A stretch of DNA of 64,000 nt. It comes from Cryptomeria japonica. Lineage: Eukaryota; Streptophyta; Pinopsida; Cupressales; Cupressaceae. Positions 10,819-21,727 of the stretch are shown piece by piece; position 1 is the first letter of the stretch, and every line of letters starts with the position of its first letter. The stretch is taken from assembly GCF_030272615.1 (NCBI RefSeq), contig NC_081414.1, positions 814,658,569 to 814,722,568 of the forward strand, in the 5' to 3' direction. A program made the translations under genes and the position numbers. The notes under the pieces are model-generated. The model had not been told where the DNA came from. It did no database searches and saw nothing but the letters and a program-made list of their open reading frames with translations.

Positions 10819-11759
10819 TAATTAAAAATCAATTCCACTCAGTCGACATGCTTTCTCATGATTGCTTTCCATAATTATAGTTTGAAAACACGAAAAACTA
10901 AGAATATTATGTTCCCATTGCGCCGCCTTTATCTCCTAAACACCATCGGGCTGATTTGAAACAATGCTTTGAAACTTGAACTATTTCAAAAGAAGTTCAT
11001 TGGTTCAAAGTTCAAAGACAAAAGGTCAACACTTGCGGCAAGGAAGAAGGAAACAAAAGAAAATTTCAATGATGCGAAAATGAACCTTTAACCTTGAACC
11101 ATTCCAAGAGTGGTTCAACGGTTCAAGTTCAAGGCGACCACAAGGACTGGCGTTAAAGGGACATCCGCAATACATAAGACAAAAGACCGATTGAACCTTG
11201 AATCTTGAATCGGAAAGGTTCAAAGTTCAAGTTCAACGACTATGCTAATGAAGACTTAGAACTTAATAGACCATATTTCCTTTGAACTAGAATTTTGAAC
11301 TTTATAAAGGGTTCAAGAGACGAGTACGAAACTCAAATTGATGAAGACTTAAGCTTTGCAATACTTAATAAAGTAATGACCCCTAATTGATAAGCTATAA
11401 GCGGATAAATAAGGGGGTAACACATACATACATATCTATACATACATATATATGCAAGTACATATATATACATGTACATACATACATGCACATATACACA
11501 CACAAATGTACATACATATACATACATGCATACATATATATACGACTGCAACCCAAACTCCACAATAACCTTGAATAGAAATGCTATGTAATTGTTATTG
11601 ATTTTTCCTTCTGCATATAATGGTTGTGATGCAGAAAGGTTACTACATTTTTGTGGTTTCAATTGATCACAAAAACTATTCATTATTTCCACAAACAAAA
11701 TAAGGACTATTCAAAATAAGAAATCCCACACTCGACAAGTATAAAGAATTGCTCGACGT
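10819..11759. other. Intergenic DNA with GTTCAAGTTCAA-rich stretch
   Basis: Between about 10970 and 11330 the motif family TTCAAAGTTCAA / GGTTCAAGTTCAAGG / CTTGAACC recurs many times on both strands, giving several imperfect inverted repeats (for example ACCTTGAACC against GGTTCAAGTTCAAGG). This could be the inside of a foldback element. No gene is recognised. Confidence 0.4.
11420..11543. repeat. CATA/TATATG microsatellite
   Basis: Impure run of ACATACATATATA-type units. Open frames across it on both strands (isoleucine/tyrosine or valine/cysteine runs) are by-products of the repeat. A similar tract lies at 14437-14610. Confidence 0.9.
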
Positions 11760-11764
11760 GGTTG

Positions 11765-13212
11765 TGATGGTATGATGAAAGAATAAGGATCCGGTCAACT
11801 ACTGAGAGGGGGGGTAAATCAATAGATAGAAAATATGATAAACTTTTACCTAACTCAGAAATAACCTCTCAAAGTAAACTTTAAACTGACAAGTTAAACC
11901 ACTAAACTTAAAATGCAATATCACTGTCAGAATAAACCGGTTGACTCTTACAACAGATTAATAGTAAACAACTTGAAACTACAAACATCCAAATATATTT
12001 TCTGATATCAGTAAAAACTCATTTTTGATTTTTGCATGTAACATAACTTATCAAAGTGGATTAAGTAGTTAAGCAATTCAACCATCGAAAACATAACCAC
12101 AAAAACATTCACCACTCGACACAATATTTTTTACGTGGAAACCCAAATTGGAAAAACCAAGGTGAGATGAGACTCACAAGATGACTATCTGAACTCTTCT
12201 GAAGTTCACCCTGTTATAAGCCAACCTTGTTAAAGCTTTTACAAAAAGTCTTGTTAAGAACAGGTCATGTTAGGGACCACCCGGTTAAGGGATTGACTAT
12301 AATGCCCTTTTAGAAGCAATACCCTGTGAGGAGTAACCTTGGTAAAGGATTTGAAATGCAAACTAATGGATCACCTGGTTAGAGGATTTGAATAGTGAAG
12401 CTTGTTAGAGCTTACCCGGTTAGGGGATTTTACTGTTGTAATTGTTAGAGAACAACAAGAGTTTGTTGATCTGTTAGAATAGCACTACACTTGCTTGTTC
12501 AGATCCTTTTCATACTCTTATCTTATTTTACACAAACTGCAGATACATCATCTGGTTCGGTAACCACACACTCAATTACAACTTTTCCAATGCTTCAAAC
12601 AAAACAACTCACCGACCTTATATACAAATCAATTAGGTCGGTAACACAACAAAAACCAAAACTTCATAGAGATTACAAACAAGTCGGTTCAGGTATGACC
12701 GTTGGATTACATAACAATCTCTGCACATCATTCAAGAAACCCTTGACCGCTCCTTGATCACTGCTTCATCAAACTCAGTAACACATCATGCACTTTGCAT
12801 TACATGCAATATACTTTCTCATTCCCAAGATGAACACCATTAACTCAACGTGCCAAAAACACTTTGAAACTCTCCTCATACAATATGCATACGTGTCATT
12901 TGAAACTCTCCTCATACAATATGCATACGTGTCATAATCATTACCACTCATCATCAAATCATAAACCAATATAACCAATTCACCAAACTTAATCAGTTAG
13001 GGTTTATCAAAACAACAGGCGAGGTTTATCGGTTCAACTCTCTAATACTTAGCAATATCGGTTCACTCCACAAACTAACCTACCAGTTATAGTTCCTTTC
13101 ATTAGCTCTTCCTACCGGTTACAAAACAACATTTAACAATATCATTACCGGTTGATTGACATCAATGACAACATAACATTTCATTAATGCAATCTTCATG
13201 CAAATGCCAACA
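11765..13212 (-). mobile_element. Solo LTR, 1,448 bp, with perfect target duplication
   Basis: Flanked by GGTTG at 11760-11764 and 13213-13217. On the minus strand it starts TGTTGGCATTTGC at 13212 and ends ...CA at 11765. Near its 3' end lies the mark of a large plant LTR family, ACTGAGAGGGGGGG on the plus strand (minus: CCCCCCCTCTCAGT), followed inward by GTAAATCAATAG. Repeats of TTAGAG / GGTTAAGGGATT and ACCGGT motifs fill the middle. No gag or pol is present, so internal DNA was removed by LTR-LTR recombination. A perfect 36-bp tandem duplication sits at 12863-12898 and 12899-12934. Related LTRs: 48315 onward (same offset of end motifs) and, more distantly, 29403-30713. Confidence 0.88.
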
Positions 13213-13217
13213 GGTTG

Positions 13218-14436
13218 TAGGACGAGCTAACATAGTACGGTTTCTTGACCAGTAGTAAATGAACATGCAAAATAGATAATAAGTGTAAACTGTTTGAATG
13301 TATATAAAATGATCTATATGTAGAAGATGCGATTTAGTCACCCTAGAAGTGATAAACCTCAAAGAGAAAACATACTTTCACTCTCCCTCACTTAAATTGG
13401 CGCTAAAGGTGAGCAAACTACAAAATCAAGCAACCAAGCCACATATGAAAACTCTAGACGACTTTGCTAAGCCTATGTCTTTAAGATGAAAGTGCAAAGC
13501 TTGGACACTAGCATGGTATGCTAATGTTTTGTATAGACATAGTATAGAGATCGTGTAGTGGACACAGACGTGACAATACGACTAATATAACAATGTTATG
13601 GTAAGCAAAATAACAAGTACATAATGCAAACAACTAAAAGAAGATGAGAGAAAGTGAACAAACTTATAATCGATCCACAATTGAAGCCTCCAACAAGGTG
13701 AGCTCCTTCTGTCGATTACAAACCTGCATACAAACAAAAAAAGGAAATGTTGGGGGTTGTGTTTAGAGGTTTGCCTTAGTTATACCCCCATTTCGATGTT
13801 TCCACCTCCACGAACAACCCAAATAATAGCAACGATTGAAAGGAGGTAAAGATGAAAGAAAATGAATAGAACGATTGATATGCTAGATAGAAGCAATGAA
13901 AATGAAAGTAAAGAGAGAAAGAGAGAAACTCCCCTTCAACACTCAAAGAACTTTCACTCGGATGAAGGGAATTGAGTTCCAAGAGCTGTCTAAACATCGT
14001 GATAATGGCAGAAATTGGATAGAAAATCCGTTGGAGATGTAGAAAGCATGCCCAAAGTTTAGGAGATTAACCAAATGATCAAGAAGTCCCAAAACCATGA
14101 CAAATGCATGAGATATAGACCCCAGGAAGAATCTCGATGTTGGTGGCCGTGGACAGAGGTGTTACAATCTCTTTTAGGCACAGGCATAATCCTCAAATGA
14201 CACCCTGCTAACTAACATATTCCCAAGATGCTAGCGTGGTGTGTGGACGTCTCCGTGATGTGCTAGAGTCCATTAGTCAAATGGTAAGCATGGTGGATAA
14301 ATCATAAAAGGCCAAATTCTAAGTTGACAAAGTAGTCCATGTGGAGAAAAGGACAAGTACGTGACAAATTATTCCAATCAGCTTGATACGAAGGTGCTTA
14401 TGTGATGTAGAATTGCGTGGGGCACAATTTACAACG
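13218..14436. other. Intergenic DNA, nothing recognised
   Basis: No supported gene or element. 13213-13260 continues the sequence interrupted by the solo LTR, so 11544-11759 and 13218 onward were once contiguous. Confidence 0.3.
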
Positions 14437-14610
14437 TTACACTATACACACATACATATATACATATACATATATACACACATGCATATATATACACATA
14501 TATAAATACATATAGACATGTAAATATATATAGATATATACATAAATGTACATATAGATAAATTGATACATATATTTATATACATATAGACACATACATA
14601 CATACCCATC
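14437..14610. repeat. Long ACATATATACAT microsatellite
   Basis: About 175 bp of impure TATATACATA / CATATAGA units. The minus-strand frame through it is mostly tyrosine, methionine and valine and is not a gene. Confidence 0.9.
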
Positions 14611-14686
14611 TTGTACTCTTAAAAAACTCTCCTTTAGAGGTGATAATTTTTTTTTGGAAGATTGAAGTTTTGGAAGGATCAATTAT

Positions 14687-15010
14687 ATGTGTTCCATATT
14701 ACTCGTATTCCAAGGGTTCTACCTGTATAGCAAATACATAGAAGATGTGCGGGATATTCAGAGGTATCTTTCTTGTGGGTGTCCACATGTTATTAACAAG
14801 CTAATTTTAACTTTACACACCTGTGAGTCTTTCCCACTTTTTGTATACAAACGAAATCCATGTAATGAAGAATAATATGAAACCCTATGAAGTAATCCTT
14901 TGAAAATTTCAATCTTCCAATAGAAAACAACATTTATTAATAGTCAAACAAAATTTGAGTGTGGACAAAAAAAATATTAATTTCAAAAGTGTAAACTCCC
15001 AATGTACAAA
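14687..15010. repeat. Joined copies of the 9.3-kb and 1.5-kb repeats
   Basis: 14730-14880 matches 9340-9560. It runs without a break into GAAACCCTATGAAGTAATCC, then CTTCCAATAGAAAACAACAT and TTATTAATAGTCAAACAAAA, which are blocks of the repeat at 1487-3600. Their being contiguous here suggests both belong to one element family. Confidence 0.6.
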
Positions 15011-15953
15011 ATTATTAATACATCTCTTCACATTTGTTAAGAATTAGACCTACATTAGATAAAAAACCCTCTGATAAAAAATAGAACCGCTAACTCTTTG
15101 TATCAAAAGACTAGGAAGTGACCTATATGTTAAGTTTTGAACATACATATACATATGTAAATACAAATCCTAGATCATTTATGGAATGAGGTTAATGATA
15201 TCCCTTTAAGACATTAATTTAAAAATTTAGGAAAGAGAGAATCATCATTTAATAAAACAATTATCGTTTACACAATGTTGAAGGTACTTTTAAAATCCAG
15301 ATTACCAAGAAACATATCATTAAATAGATTATACTACAAAAATTTCATTCTAATAATCAAAGATTAAAATAGTGGTATATAATTTATCTAATAATATTTC
15401 AAAGATCCTATCTCCACAGTTGGGATCAGAGGTATCCTCCTATTTCTCACACAACCCTTTGCATTTGACAAGCTAGGGTTCCAGAGGTTCAATCAGATGC
15501 GAGAATCCCTTCAAGAAATTGCAGTAGTCTCTCATCATTTTGCTATACGGTTAACATTAAATTTAACCCTGGCGGCTAAGCTCAACGGTCATATCAATTC
15601 AAACTTAATCTTACCTTTCTTGGGAGGGTGGGCCCGCTGTTAAGCACGTCACCTAATCCGTAGTCATGACTTATGCCTTCTCCGATCCTCCTCTCGAGAT
15701 AGCTGACAAATTGTCAAATCAATTTAAGGTCTGTGTGGCCCGTCTGGGAGAGTTGGCATGACAAGGACAAACATCCTTCGCCACCTTTGTTGGCAAATTT
15801 ATTGCAAATCCAACCCTCATTATTCGGCTTTAAACAGTGTGCCATCCTTCCTCTTCGCATTTGTTCCCGGCATTCTGTGATTAGTTCCACCTCTCTGCTT
15901 TTTTATCTCGGAGTCCATTTCCTCCTTTGATTGATTAGCCTACATTGCCGTCT
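15011..15953. other. Region upstream of the retroposed frame
   Basis: AT-rich until about 15400, then base composition rises and becomes gene-like (15550-15950), for example CTTGGGAGGGTGGGCCCGCT. The rise could be the 5' part of the retroposed sequence that follows. A 65-residue frame at 15733-15930 has no recognisable domain. Confidence 0.35.
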
Positions 15954-16736
15954 ATGGCGTTCGAGCCCCCTTTTGGTTTTATCATGAACGTGTATCCCAG
16001 ACCCACTTGCTGTTTTGGAGCAGACACTCCAATCTCTCTTTCGGCGTCAACGCGCCAAGTCTCTTTCAGGAAAATTACAGACTTAAGGCTCAAGCGCCTC
16101 CTCCTCTTTTCGGATTCCCCCCTCATTTTGGCAATGAAGATGATTCTGGGCAGCGGACACCTGAACAGAGATGAATATCCTCGGGACAATACCAGCGTTT
16201 CCTCAAGGTTCGTTGCCTCCCTGCAAGACCTTAAAGTCGCCAAGCAGGATGTTTGTTCCCTCACCAAGAAGCTTTTCCCTGAGGAGGTTACTCAAGTACT
16301 CTAGGAAGTTCTAAACAAAACAATTCATTACTCTGGGGCTCCTCGGCCAGGGGATAGAATCCTCTTCAACGCGCATGGAGAATTAATTAATTACTATCCC
16401 TTCCTGCTTGACCTGAAAGGGAAAGGCCTGGACAGACACAGAGCTCTTGCGGGTGTTGGTCTTGGCTACCTCAAATGGCATTTTTTGGGAGAGAACTCAA
16501 ACGACCTAGGAAGGGAGGAGGACCTTATTCAGTTTGCTAGACTCAATGGTATTCTGCCTCCGAAACCAGAAGATGAAAACCCTCATCTGGAACAGGCTCG
16601 TAGGGGTCGTGCTTGCAAGGGTCGTCGTGGGTCTGGAAATGGCTATGGTAGAGGTCGCCCACTGAGCAGAGGCCATGGACACGCGAGGAAGGAGCACCTG
16701 TCTCCTGAAGCTCAAAAGGAAAATGCAAGCTAGGTC
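15954..16736 (+). pseudogene. Retroposed-looking reading frame, one in-frame stop
   Basis: From ATG at 15954 (MAFEPPFGFIMNVYPRP) the frame stays open to a stop after ...KENAS at about 16733, broken only by one TAG at 16302. The two halves are in the same frame (second half: EVLNKTIHYSGAPRPGDRIL...). The product would be about 260 residues. The N-terminal half is hydrophobic and basic; the C-terminal third is a low-complexity Arg/Gly segment (ARRGRACKGRRGSGNGYGRG) like RNA-binding RGG tails. GC content is clearly above the surroundings. There is no intron, and an AATAAA signal and A-tail follow downstream. It could be ORF1 of a LINE or a processed copy of a cellular gene; I do not recognise the family. 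Confidence 0.5.
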
Positions 16737-16974
16737 CCTCCAACCACCGTTGTTTTTTGCCATGTCTCTTGAGCGGTTTTTTTTCTGATTACTCCATTAC
16801 TATCTCTGTTAATAGGGTAGTAAGCTTCTGCCATCTAGACTTAATTTCTTGTTTAAAGGGTTTCCTCGGACTTTCATATGGAATGCTTGCTTACTATCCT
16901 TCTTATCTAATAGAAGGAATTTGGATGCATCATTTTGAACTCTGCTAAAAATTATGGCTCTGTAAATTCTATAT

Positions 16975-17021
16975 AATTTTAATAAAATATGGCTCTGCCT
17001 TTACCGATCAAAAAAAAAAAA
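16975..17021 (+). other. Polyadenylation signal and A-tail of the retroposed sequence
   Basis: TTTAATAAAATATGG lies near 16978, then GGCTCTGCCTTTACCGATC, then a run of about 12 A from 17010. Two CTATGGCTCTG-like blocks precede it. A signal 20-25 bases before an A-run is what a LINE or processed retrocopy leaves. Confidence 0.6.
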
Positions 17022-17643
17022 TTATCATAGAAAAGTATTAGTGTAAGTTTGTTGTTTTAACTTTAATATGAAGATAAAAGAAATAATCTTCAATTTACCT
17101 CTTTATATTCTATGTATCTTGGCATCTTGCTTCTACAAATACCATTTATTAGATTAATTCTATTATATAGTAAATTTTGGAAAAAGAAGCAGTAATCTTC
17201 AGACATGCACACGAAATAAAGTATAAGGAATGAAATATATTCTTAGAATGGAGAAAACAAAAACTGTAGTTACAACGACGCGTGTTCACATATATGTATA
17301 TTTGAAAGCCAAATAGGTGCAATAAGTAGGAAACCATTATATATGAGATAGCAAGAAATAAACCTACCAAAGTTATATCGACGTAAAGTTTTTGGAGATT
17401 GATATTTTGAGTCACAAGAAAGTGGTAGTTTAGGACCAGGTCTATGTAGAAGGAGAAATTTCAAATTTGCCTAAAAGCAAGGCCTTGCCCTTTGCACTCA
17501 GACTAGAAGTCAAATTTTTTTAGCTTTAATAATAGTTGATTTCATCTTGTTGTGTGAGTTGTAAATTTCATCTTTGATTAACAAGGTGAATGTGCAATGA
17601 TTGAGCATCACAACATTAATAATTGCTTCAAGGATGTTTCAGC
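17022..17643. other. Intergenic AT-rich DNA, nothing recognised
   Basis: Small frames on the minus strand are hydrophobic and have no recognisable domain. Confidence 0.3.
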
Positions 17644-18730
17644 CTAGGTATCATGTTGCATCATGTAGGGTTCATTTACAAACATCTGTAGAAAATCACT
17701 TTTGGCTTCAGTGAAAGCAACAAAATACATGTTGCCTATGTGATCTTGCATCTTCAAATGCATGGTATATTTATATCTGCAATATGGTGTATAAGCTTGG
17801 TATCTATTGCAAAACAAGTTGTTATCATTCTGGACAAATTTTTTGCTACATTCTTCACCATTGATTTGTAACAGGCAAGCAGATACAAACATCGTCTAGT
17901 TTAAAATACTTGAGGATTTCTTCTATGGTCACCTCGAAAGTTTGCGACACACGCAGCATTGTAAAATAGATGCAATTGTTATTGAACAACTGGTGGGGTT
18001 AACGCTGCATCAATCCCTTCATCTGCCTTGTACTTGAGGGCTTCAAGTTCTAGTATAGTAGGATCAATAGTAAATATTGTTGCTGTAGTGGTATTGATAA
18101 ATTTTCCATTGTAGTCACCTGCACGACCATGCTTAACATCAAGTACAATAGGCCTTTGAGATCCAAGTAAATTTTACGTCTTCACCTTGTTTGTAAAAAA
18201 AATTAAACAACATAGGTATAACCCTTCGTTGTATTGTTGATATTTCACCAACGTTGTGTACAAGACCAATAATGTGAACCAAACTATTGGTGTTGAGGTT
18301 TTCTATTTCTCTAATTTATATGAACTGAAATGGCTCACTTGGAATAGACGAGTCATTGCTACAACATTTTAGTATTGAGTTTTGGGCCAAGTTGATTTCC
18401 GTATGGCTATTTCACTTGTACTTTGTGTTGGCTTTCTTAATAGAGACTGTGGAAATAGAACACAATCTGCCTACCTATACTCTACCATAGTGCAACTGCG
18501 ATCTCATTGAAACAAGTAATCTAAATTTCTGTTCCTTCACTATCTAATATATCAAAGTTAAATACCTGCCCACTATTTCGTTGCAAGGTAAATTGGTTTA
18601 TTGTTTTCTTATTTTGCACACGGTCTTTGATTGTCCATCTACCTTGGTAAGTCTTTAAATCTTTTATAGGTGTGACATGTATAGGGGCACCATGTGTTTA
18701 GAGGGTGGGCAGAAACCAAATTTTCAGGTT
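17644..18730 (-). pseudogene. RPA1-like single-strand DNA-binding protein pseudogene
   Basis: Minus-strand pieces follow the order of the large replication protein A subunit. Near 18560-18700 lies HVTPIKDLKTYQGRWTIKDR plus a VFNFDIL end, matching the start of OB fold A (NPYQGRWTIKARV-like). Near 18030-18160 lie IVLDVKHGRAGDYNGKF and TATIFTIDP, matching the end of OB fold B. At 17644-17892 is a zinc-ribbon-like OB fold C with CSKKF, CNRY and C..KY cysteines and a YTMHLKMQDHIGNMYFVAF stretch. Stops and frame changes separate the parts. RPA1 normally protects single-stranded DNA in replication. RPA genes are also carried by plant Helitrons, and the PIF1 remnant on the same strand makes that origin plausible. 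Confidence 0.75.
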
Positions 18731-18947
18731 TTGTTTGACGGAGACATTGTATGTGCTGCTTGTATCTAGTCTTCTTGTTGTTTGTATTATTAGTATTTGG
18801 GATTTCCTAGGAGCCGAGAATTTGTAGCAATGATATCTAAATTGAAGATTATTGTGGTCCTCTTATAAAAGAGAAATTAGGCATTTCATTACATATATGA
18901 AATACAATGTAATATGGACAAAAAGGATGGAAACAAAAAACGGAATA

Positions 18948-19003
18948 CCACATCCCATCTTAAATGTCCATTGTTCCACATCCCATCTTAAATGTCCATT
19001 GTT
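18948..19003. repeat. Perfect 28-bp tandem duplication
   Basis: CCACATCCCATCTTAAATGT and the following CCATTGTT occur twice back to back. This looks like replication slippage; no function is suggested. Confidence 0.9.
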
Positions 19004-19394
19004 TTGATAAACATAATTTGTTAATGACATTATAGATCGTATCTTTAGTGTTTCTTTGAAGAATAAATCATTAAATTTTTTTAGTAGGAGCATAGCTAAT
19101 TGCATGTGGCTATCATCAGTCAACACTATCTTGTACCGTTAGGATTGGTTTTCACTGGGAGCTAATTTCTTAAAATACAAGAGTTGAAGCATTGAAGACA
19201 AAACATCTCCAAGATTCATGGAACAAATTGCATTCATAGTCAATTTTGATTCCATTTGCACAACCTACAAAGACAGTTAGAGGAATTTAATGTGCTTGTT
19301 GTGTATTATATACACATACACATACACAAATTATATATTTTTAATTGGGTGGTACAGTTCCATGCTTAGGTTAGCACCCGCTTTAGTGTGTTTG

Positions 19395-19446
19395 CATCTT
19401 TCATCTTGCATCTTGCATCTTGCATCTTGCATCTTGCATCTTGCAC
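19395..19446. repeat. CATCTTG heptamer repeat
   Basis: About seven head-to-tail copies of a 7-bp unit (CATCTTG), with CATCTTT as first unit. The period is not a multiple of three, and the frame across it gives a DARCKMQ-like run. Confidence 0.95.
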
Positions 19447-19746
19447 TAGTTGTTTCCTTCTAAAAAACATATTGTAGGTAGTTTGACTCATCATTTTCCT
19501 TTGTTGACCGTACTTTCCACATCTGCTCTTCTCATTAAAAACACATTCAAGAAGAATATTGCTGCAGGTTTCCTTGTTTGTCACGGTAATGCACCCGTGG
19601 TTCAATTTAAGACCCTTCTTCCTCTTATTCAATATACACACAAATCCATCACTCAATTTTCTTAGGAGAGCATACACGATAAAAATCAAAGAGAAAGTTG
19701 CAGACAAGAAATAAATTCACTTCTATAGAAGTGCAGACACAATTGC

Positions 19747-19905
19747 ACAGGGGTATGGAGGGAGGGAGGGAGAGAAGAAGAGATAGAGGGATGGGGCCTA
19801 TGGAGGAAGGGAGAAGAGGAGAGAGGGAGAGGGAGGGAGGGATATGGAGAGAGGGGGAGAGAGGGAGAGAGAGAGAGACCTTGTACACGCTTGAGAGGGG
19901 GAGAC
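19747..19905. repeat. Polypurine tract (GGGA/GAGA), about 150 bp
   Basis: The plus strand is almost pure purine: GGAGGGAGGGAGAGAAG, then GGGAGAAGAGGAGAGAGGGA, then GAGAGAGGGAGAGAGAGAG. It directly precedes the AT microsatellite. Such tracts can form triplex DNA. Confidence 0.95.
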
Positions 19906-19908
19906 AAT

Positions 19909-20012
<104 letters not shown>

Positions 20013-20035
20013 CACACTCCCAAAATTTAAACAAA

Positions 20036-20146
20036 TGTAGCGTGTATGCGCTGTTTATAGTTAAGATAGAGCATATGCGCTTCTTACACCATAAGTACCT
20101 CATACGTGCTTTTTATACCATAAGTATTCCATACGCGCTTTTGACT
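20036..20146. repeat. Short diverged tandem repeat with ATACGCGCTTTT units
   Basis: GTGTATGCGCTGTTTATA, GCATATGCGCTTCTTACACC, CATACGTGCTTTTTATACC and CATACGCGCTTTTGAC follow one another, with ATAAGTACCT / ATAAGTATTCC between. This makes about four units of 30-40 bp. Confidence 0.7.
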
Positions 20147-20989
20147 ATTTAGGCTTGGAAATAGGATTGGATGAAAAAACTACGGTTTGGATGTTTGACT
20201 TTCCTCCATTTCCTGCCTTTTTGACATGATTTATTTATCAACTTGGTTTCTTGAATTTGTCATCATTATGTTTACACTTAATCAAATGGGTATTTCTAAA
20301 ATTTCCACCATATTTTTACCCATCTTCTAAGCTTTCTAACCATATATTTTTTTAAAAATTTGAACAACAATAAATATTATTATTGAATTTCTTTTACCAG
20401 TGTTTCCATAGTTCTCACAGACATAAGTGCACCATTTTTTTAATAACTTTTGATATACTTATCCAAATTTTAAAAACTTTATATATTATTGTAGTGCACT
20501 TGATTCTTTATTTATTTTTTTTAAATTGTATTTTTCGATTTGTTTAGTGCAACTTATGCTTCATGCACGAACATGTACCTAATTTTCGGGATGTGCTAGA
20601 TTGGAAAAATCATTAAAAAAAAACTCAACAAAAAATTACAAAAAAATAAACATCTTCTAGTGCTCACTCTTAACTATCTTTATGCCAAATGATTTGTCAA
20701 AATACTAAATCTAACTATTACTTTTTTGATGCACATGTTAGACACTTTGTTATGTTTTTTCAGAAAAAATCAGGGTCTATTTTTCGTGCGTGAAGGATTT
20801 GGCCCCCTTAATCTTATCCAATTTTGAAAAAGTTTAGTAGTTTGGAAACTAGATTCAGAATACTACAATATTTGTTCTTTGATTATCTTCATATATTGAG
20901 TGAATGACTTTCAAATTTTGCCTCTAAATTCAGGTTCACCTGATTTCAGAAAAAAAGTGTTCACTTATACCCCCTTTTTAACCACCATC
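20147..20989. other. AT-rich DNA with no recognised gene
   Basis: No domain-bearing frame. It leads into the minisatellite upstream of the first ankyrin pseudogene. Confidence 0.3.
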
Positions 20990-21720
20990 TTTGTGCACTT
21001 ACCCAACCATTTAGATGTATCTCAAATAATTTCAAATCAATCTATTAGATGTTCAGTTCACTAACATAACCACCACTTAAATTTTTTTAATTATAATTTC
21101 AATTTAATTCCCACATTCAAACATCTCACTTAGGTCCACTTAACTAAAAAAAATTTAATCAGTTTGTAGATGTCCAATTCACGGACATGACTACCTATCA
21201 ATTTTTTTTTATCACTCTATAGATCTCCAATTCACCAACATAATTGCCACTTGGAATGTTTTTCCAAAAAAATTCTAAGATGTCCGATTCATAGGCATGA
21301 TTACCACTCAAATGTTTCTTAGAATGACTATAGTTTAGGTTTTTCTCACAAAATTCCAAATCAGTCTATTAGATGTTCAATGGAGTGACCTAACCATCAC
21401 TTATATTATTTGAGGATAAAATTCAAAAGTATGCTTTCTCCTTTCATATTTTCCATTGATAGAATTTTAAATTAATTGTTGAATTCAAATATCCCACTCA
21501 TCCACTTATCACTCAGATTTTTCTCTTAGGGATATGTTTTTTCTCTTCCAATTCTTCGTTGACACAGTTTCTCATCTAAGCCTTGTGTTCAAACATGCCA
21601 GTCACCCACTTGACTAGAACTTTTCTAATCAGCCAATGAGATGTCCTATTCACTGAAAGATTAATTTGCCTCACAAATGTAATATATTTGTTGCTTCTCT
21701 GTCATTTCAATGACTATAAA
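20990..21720 (+). repeat. Minisatellite-like upstream region of ankyrin pseudogene 1
   Basis: Homologous to 40270-41210 and 45790-46720. Degenerate units recur with the core GATGTCCAATTCACNNACAT followed by GANTNCCACTCAGATTTTTC, for example near 21046, 21165, 21223 and 21278. Units are 45-70 bp. It occupies the position of the intact gene's promoter region. Confidence 0.75.
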
Positions 21721-21727
21721 AACAGTG

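Noticed and set aside
11333-11698. Open frames across the CATA microsatellite
   Set aside because: Isoleucine, tyrosine and valine/cysteine runs come from the repeat itself.
14437-14682. Minus-strand frame rich in Tyr, Met and Val
   Set aside because: It lies almost wholly in a microsatellite.
15560-15640. GGCGGCTAAGCTCAACGG as a tRNA or SINE A box
   Set aside because: No B box at a suitable distance and no cloverleaf.
19395-19446. CRISPR-like regular repeat
   Set aside because: Units are 7 bp with no spacers, a simple tandem repeat in a plant nuclear context.
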